From Comamonadaceae bacterium (GTDB lineage: Bacteria > Pseudomonadota > Gammaproteobacteria > Burkholderiales > Burkholderiaceae_C), in assembly GCA_947458345.1 (NCBI GenBank), contig CANHBU010000065.1:1-8254 (forward strand): a DNA stretch of 8,254 bases, in the 5' to 3' direction. Positions within the stretch are counted from its first letter, which is position 1, and the number at the start of each line of letters is the position of its first letter. The position numbers were made by a program, and so were the translations under genes. The notes under the pieces were generated by a model. It was given only the letters and a program-made list of their open reading frames with translations, was not told the DNA's origin and did no database searches. This document shows positions 6,468-8,254 of this stretch, piece by piece.

Positions 6468-6473
6468 AAACCC

Positions 6474-7469
6474 ATGAGCAGCACCGTCTCGAAAGCCGTC
6501 CGCATTGAACGTTTCGGCGGCCCCGAAGAAATGCAACTGGTCGATGTGAGTGTCGGCGAGCCCGGTCCCGGCGAGGTTCGCATCCGCCACAAGGCTGTGG
6601 GTTTGAATTTCATCGACGTCTACCAGCGCACCGGGCTGTATCCCTTGCCCCTGCCGCTGAACCTGGGCATGGAGGGCTCGGGCGTGATTGAGGCAGTCGG
6701 CGAGGGCGTGACGCACCTGAAGGTCGGTGACCGCGCCGCCTATGCCAGCCAGCCACCGGGCAGCTATTGCGAGCTGCGCGTCATGCCGGCGCGCTGCGTT
6801 TGCAAGCTGCCCGAGGGCATTTCCTTTGAGACCGGCGCGGCCATGATGCTCAAGGGCATGACGGTGCAGTATCTTTTGCGCCGCACTTTGCCGCAGGGCG
6901 GTCTGCAGGCAGGCGATTTCGTCTTGTTCCATGCTGCCGCAGGCGGCGTCGGCCTGATCGCCTGCCAATGGGCGCGGGCGCTGGGCCTGCAGCTTATCGG
7001 CACGGCCGGCTCTGATGAGAAGTGCGCCTTGGCCAAGGCCCATGGCGCGGCCCATGTGATCAATTACGCCAAGGAAGACTTTGTGGCCCGCGTCAAGGAG
7101 ATCACGGGTGGCAAGGGGGTCAAGGTGGTCTACGATTCGGTGGGCGCCGACACCTTTATGAAGTCGCTCGACTGCCTGCGCCCCTTCGGCCTGATTGCCA
7201 ACTTTGGCAATGCCTCGGGCAAGGTGCCGCCGTTTGACATCAATGTGCTGGCCGGCAAGGGGTCCCTCTACGCCTCACGGCCGACCTTGTTTACCCACCT
7301 TTCGACGCGCGAGGCCACGCAGGAGATCGCCGACGACCTGTTTGGCATGGTCTCCAGTGGCCAAGTCAAGATTCAGATCGATCAGAGCTTCCCGCTCGCG
7401 CGCGTGGCCGATGCCCACCGTGAACTGCAGGCGCGCAAGACCACCGGTTGCACCATCTTGACCCTGTAA
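6474..7469 (+). CDS. qor: NADPH:quinone oxidoreductase (zinc-independent MDR family, QOR type)
   Basis: This is a cytoplasmic medium-chain dehydrogenase/reductase of the quinone oxidoreductase type, 331 residues (E. coli Qor is about 327). The GroES-like N-terminal domain holds the QOR signature: GPEEMQLVDV, GEVRIRHKAVGLNFIDVYQRTGLYP and LGMEGSGVIEAVGEGV. The Rossmann domain contains the nucleotide-binding loop AAAGGVG (154-160), then GAAHVINYAKEDF and YDSVGADTFMKSLDCLRPFG, and ends in QARKTTGCTILTL. The Cys/His zinc ligands of alcohol dehydrogenases are absent, as usual for this branch, which reduces quinones or other reactive carbonyls with NADPH. It is divergent from the DMT gene, sharing the 144-nt intergenic region 6330-6473, and converges on lspA. 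No clear promoter match was found ahead of it; a CACGA-TT-TCGTG inverted repeat (6414-6425) lies in its upstream region. Family call is firm; physiological substrate is not determinable. Confidence 0.93.
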   Translation: MSSTVSKAVRIERFGGPEEMQLVDVSVGEPGPGEVRIRHKAVGLNFIDVYQRTGLYPLPLPLNLGMEGSGVIEAVGEGVTHLKVGDRAAYASQPPGSYCELRVMPARCVCKLPEGISFETGAAMMLKGMTVQYLLRRTLPQGGLQAGDFVLFHAAAGGVGLIACQWARALGLQLIGTAGSDEKCALAKAHGAAHVINYAKEDFVARVKEITGGKGVKVVYDSVGADTFMKSLDCLRPFGLIANFGNASGKVPPFDINVLAGKGSLYASRPTLFTHLSTREATQEIADDLFGMVSSGQVKIQIDQSFPLARVADAHRELQARKTTGCTILTL

Positions 7470-7473
7470 AGGC

Positions 7474-7504
7474 CGCGCCGGTGGGCGGCCCGGCCGCTGG
7501 CGCG
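7474..7504. terminator. GC-rich hairpin between convergent qor and lspA
   Basis: CGCGCC (7474-7479) pairs with GGCGCG (7499-7504), and an alternative inner GCCGG/CCGGC pairing exists. It fills the 36-nt gap between the two convergent stops, where a bidirectional terminator would be expected. There is no T tract on either strand, so this is weak evidence. Confidence 0.25.
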
Positions 7505-7505
7505 C

Positions 7506-8003
7506 TCACTTGCTGCGCCGAACGCGCAGCAATTCATCAAGGATCAGGCAGATGGCGCCCAGCGTGATGGCGCTGTCGGCCAGATTGAAGGCCGGAAAAT
7601 GCCAGCCGCCCCAGTGGAAGTCGAGGAAGTCGACCACATAGCCGTGCAGCAGGCGATCGATCACATTGCCCACTGCGCCGCCTAGGATGCAGGCCAGCGC
7701 GAAGCAAAACAGCTTTTGGCCAGGGTGGGCGCGCAGCAGGTAAACAATGAACACCGTGGCCACCACGCCAATGGCGGTGAAAAACCAGCGCTGCCAGCCC
7801 GAGGCGTCGGCCAAGAAGGAAAAGGCGGCGCCGCTGTTGTGCACCCGAACCAGGTTGAAAAAATGGGTCACGGGGATGGCCTGCCCGTGTTCGAAGGCGC
7901 CCAGCACCAGCACCTTGGTGAGCTGATCGAGCAGCGTCAGCAGCAGGGCCAGCGCCAGCCAGGGCAGCATGCCCCGTACCGCCGAGTGTTTGACCTTGCC
8001 CAT
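7506..8003 (-). CDS. lspA: Lipoprotein signal peptidase (signal peptidase II)
   Basis: LspA is the inner-membrane aspartyl protease that removes the signal peptide from diacylglyceryl-modified prolipoproteins at the lipobox. The protein has 165 residues, the usual size, with four hydrophobic spans (about residues 12-34, 72-90, 98-112 and 140-156). The catalytic dyad is visible as D116 in GNVIDR and D143 in FNLADS. Other conserved elements are LLDQLTK (D26) near the end of the first span, and [16 protein letters not shown] (N56, G58) in the periplasmic region. The ATG (8001-8003 complement) overlaps the ileS stop in TGATG, so translation is probably coupled to ileS. In many proteobacteria lspA is followed by another gene of the same operon; here the operon seems to end, because qor converges 36 nt downstream. 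Function is certain on sequence grounds. Confidence 0.97.
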   Translation of the reverse strand: MGKVKHSAVRGMLPWLALALLLTLLDQLTKVLVLGAFEHGQAIPVTHFFNLVRVHNSGAAFSFLADASGWQRWFFTAIGVVATVFIVYLLRAHPGQKLFCFALACILGGAVGNVIDRLLHGYVVDFLDFHWGGWHFPAFNLADSAITLGAICLILDELLRVRRSK

Positions 8004-8254
8004 CAGGCGATGCGGCGCTGTTCACCAGCGCCGTACAAATTGCTGGTGCAGCGTCCGCACAGGCTTGGGTGAGCGCTGTCGTGGCCGACGTCGTCGCGGT
8101 AGTGCCAGCAGCGCTCGCACTTGGCCGCGCCGCTGACGCTGACCTGTACCGCCCACTGCTGCCCGGCTTGCAGCGTCACTGCCGACGTGATGAAGACGAA
8201 CTTGAGGTCCTCGCCCAGGCTGTGCAGCAGCGCATGGTCCTGCTCGGTCACGCT
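8003..8254 (-). CDS. ileS: Isoleucyl-tRNA synthetase, C-terminal fragment (zinc-binding tail)
   Basis: Only the last 83 residues are in the window; the gene continues beyond base 8254, and the full protein is normally over 900 residues. IleS charges tRNA-Ile with isoleucine in the cytoplasm. The fragment holds the C-terminal zinc finger of the bacterial enzyme: [12 protein letters not shown] (CERC at complement of 8108-8119), followed by LCGRC (CGRC at complement of 8048-8059), four Cys in all, and preceded by [15 protein letters not shown]. The frame has no start inside the window: the residue ahead of TEQDHALLH is a GTG valine codon, preceded by Ser at the edge. The stop TGA (8003-8005 complement) overlaps the lspA ATG by one base. 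The ileS-lspA order is widely conserved in proteobacteria. Confidence 0.95.
   Translation of the reverse strand, partial: SVTEQDHALLHSLGEDLKFVFITSAVTLQAGQQWAVQVSVSGAAKCERCWHYRDDVGHDSAHPSLCGRCTSNLYGAGEQRRIA

Noticed and set aside
5586..6473. Long in-frame extension upstream of the quinone oxidoreductase (total open frame 5586-7469)
   Set aside because: It runs antisense through the DMT gene, is rich in Gln/His/Arg/Ala with no domain, and a strong AAGGAG site fixes the real start at 6474.

Overview
The window is GC-rich, with strong G/C third-position bias, and carries a Bug-family (TctC-type) solute receptor next to a TctA permease. That combination, plus a chromosomal ileS-lspA pair, suggests a betaproteobacterium of the order Burkholderiales (Alcaligenaceae, Comamonadaceae or Burkholderiaceae-like). 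The order is an inference from gene content; I cannot name a genus.

Left half (1-4483, + strand): the 3' part of a TctA permease ends in a near-perfect intrinsic terminator hairpin. A tightly packed group of three genes follows: a Bug receptor with a signal peptide, a gamma-glutamyltransferase-family enzyme without a signal peptide (5-nt gap after the receptor), and an EamA/DMT exporter-like protein whose probable TTG start overlaps the preceding TGA. This looks like one transcription unit for uptake, intracellular cleavage and possible export of an unknown carboxylated or gamma-glutamyl compound. The substrate cannot be read from the sequence.

Middle (4484-6473): an SDR-family protein with a strong ribosome binding site but a degenerate catalytic motif is on the + strand. 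It converges on a second EamA/DMT transporter on the - strand. A 144-bp divergent intergenic region separates that transporter from a quinone oxidoreductase gene and contains three tandem 11-bp repeats.

Right end (6474-8254): a zinc-independent NADPH:quinone oxidoreductase (+) converges on lspA (-). lspA is preceded in its own direction by the 3' end of ileS, with a TGATG stop/start overlap. This is the conserved housekeeping ileS-lspA pair, which links isoleucyl-tRNA synthesis to lipoprotein maturation.

I see no RNA genes, insertion sequences, CRISPR arrays, phage genes or obvious pseudogenes. Most of the window is ordinary metabolic and transport DNA. The points most worth following are the receptor-GGT-exporter operon, the SDR and GGT proteins with altered key residues, and the 11-bp repeat cluster. 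I do not see convincing evidence of a wholly new system.
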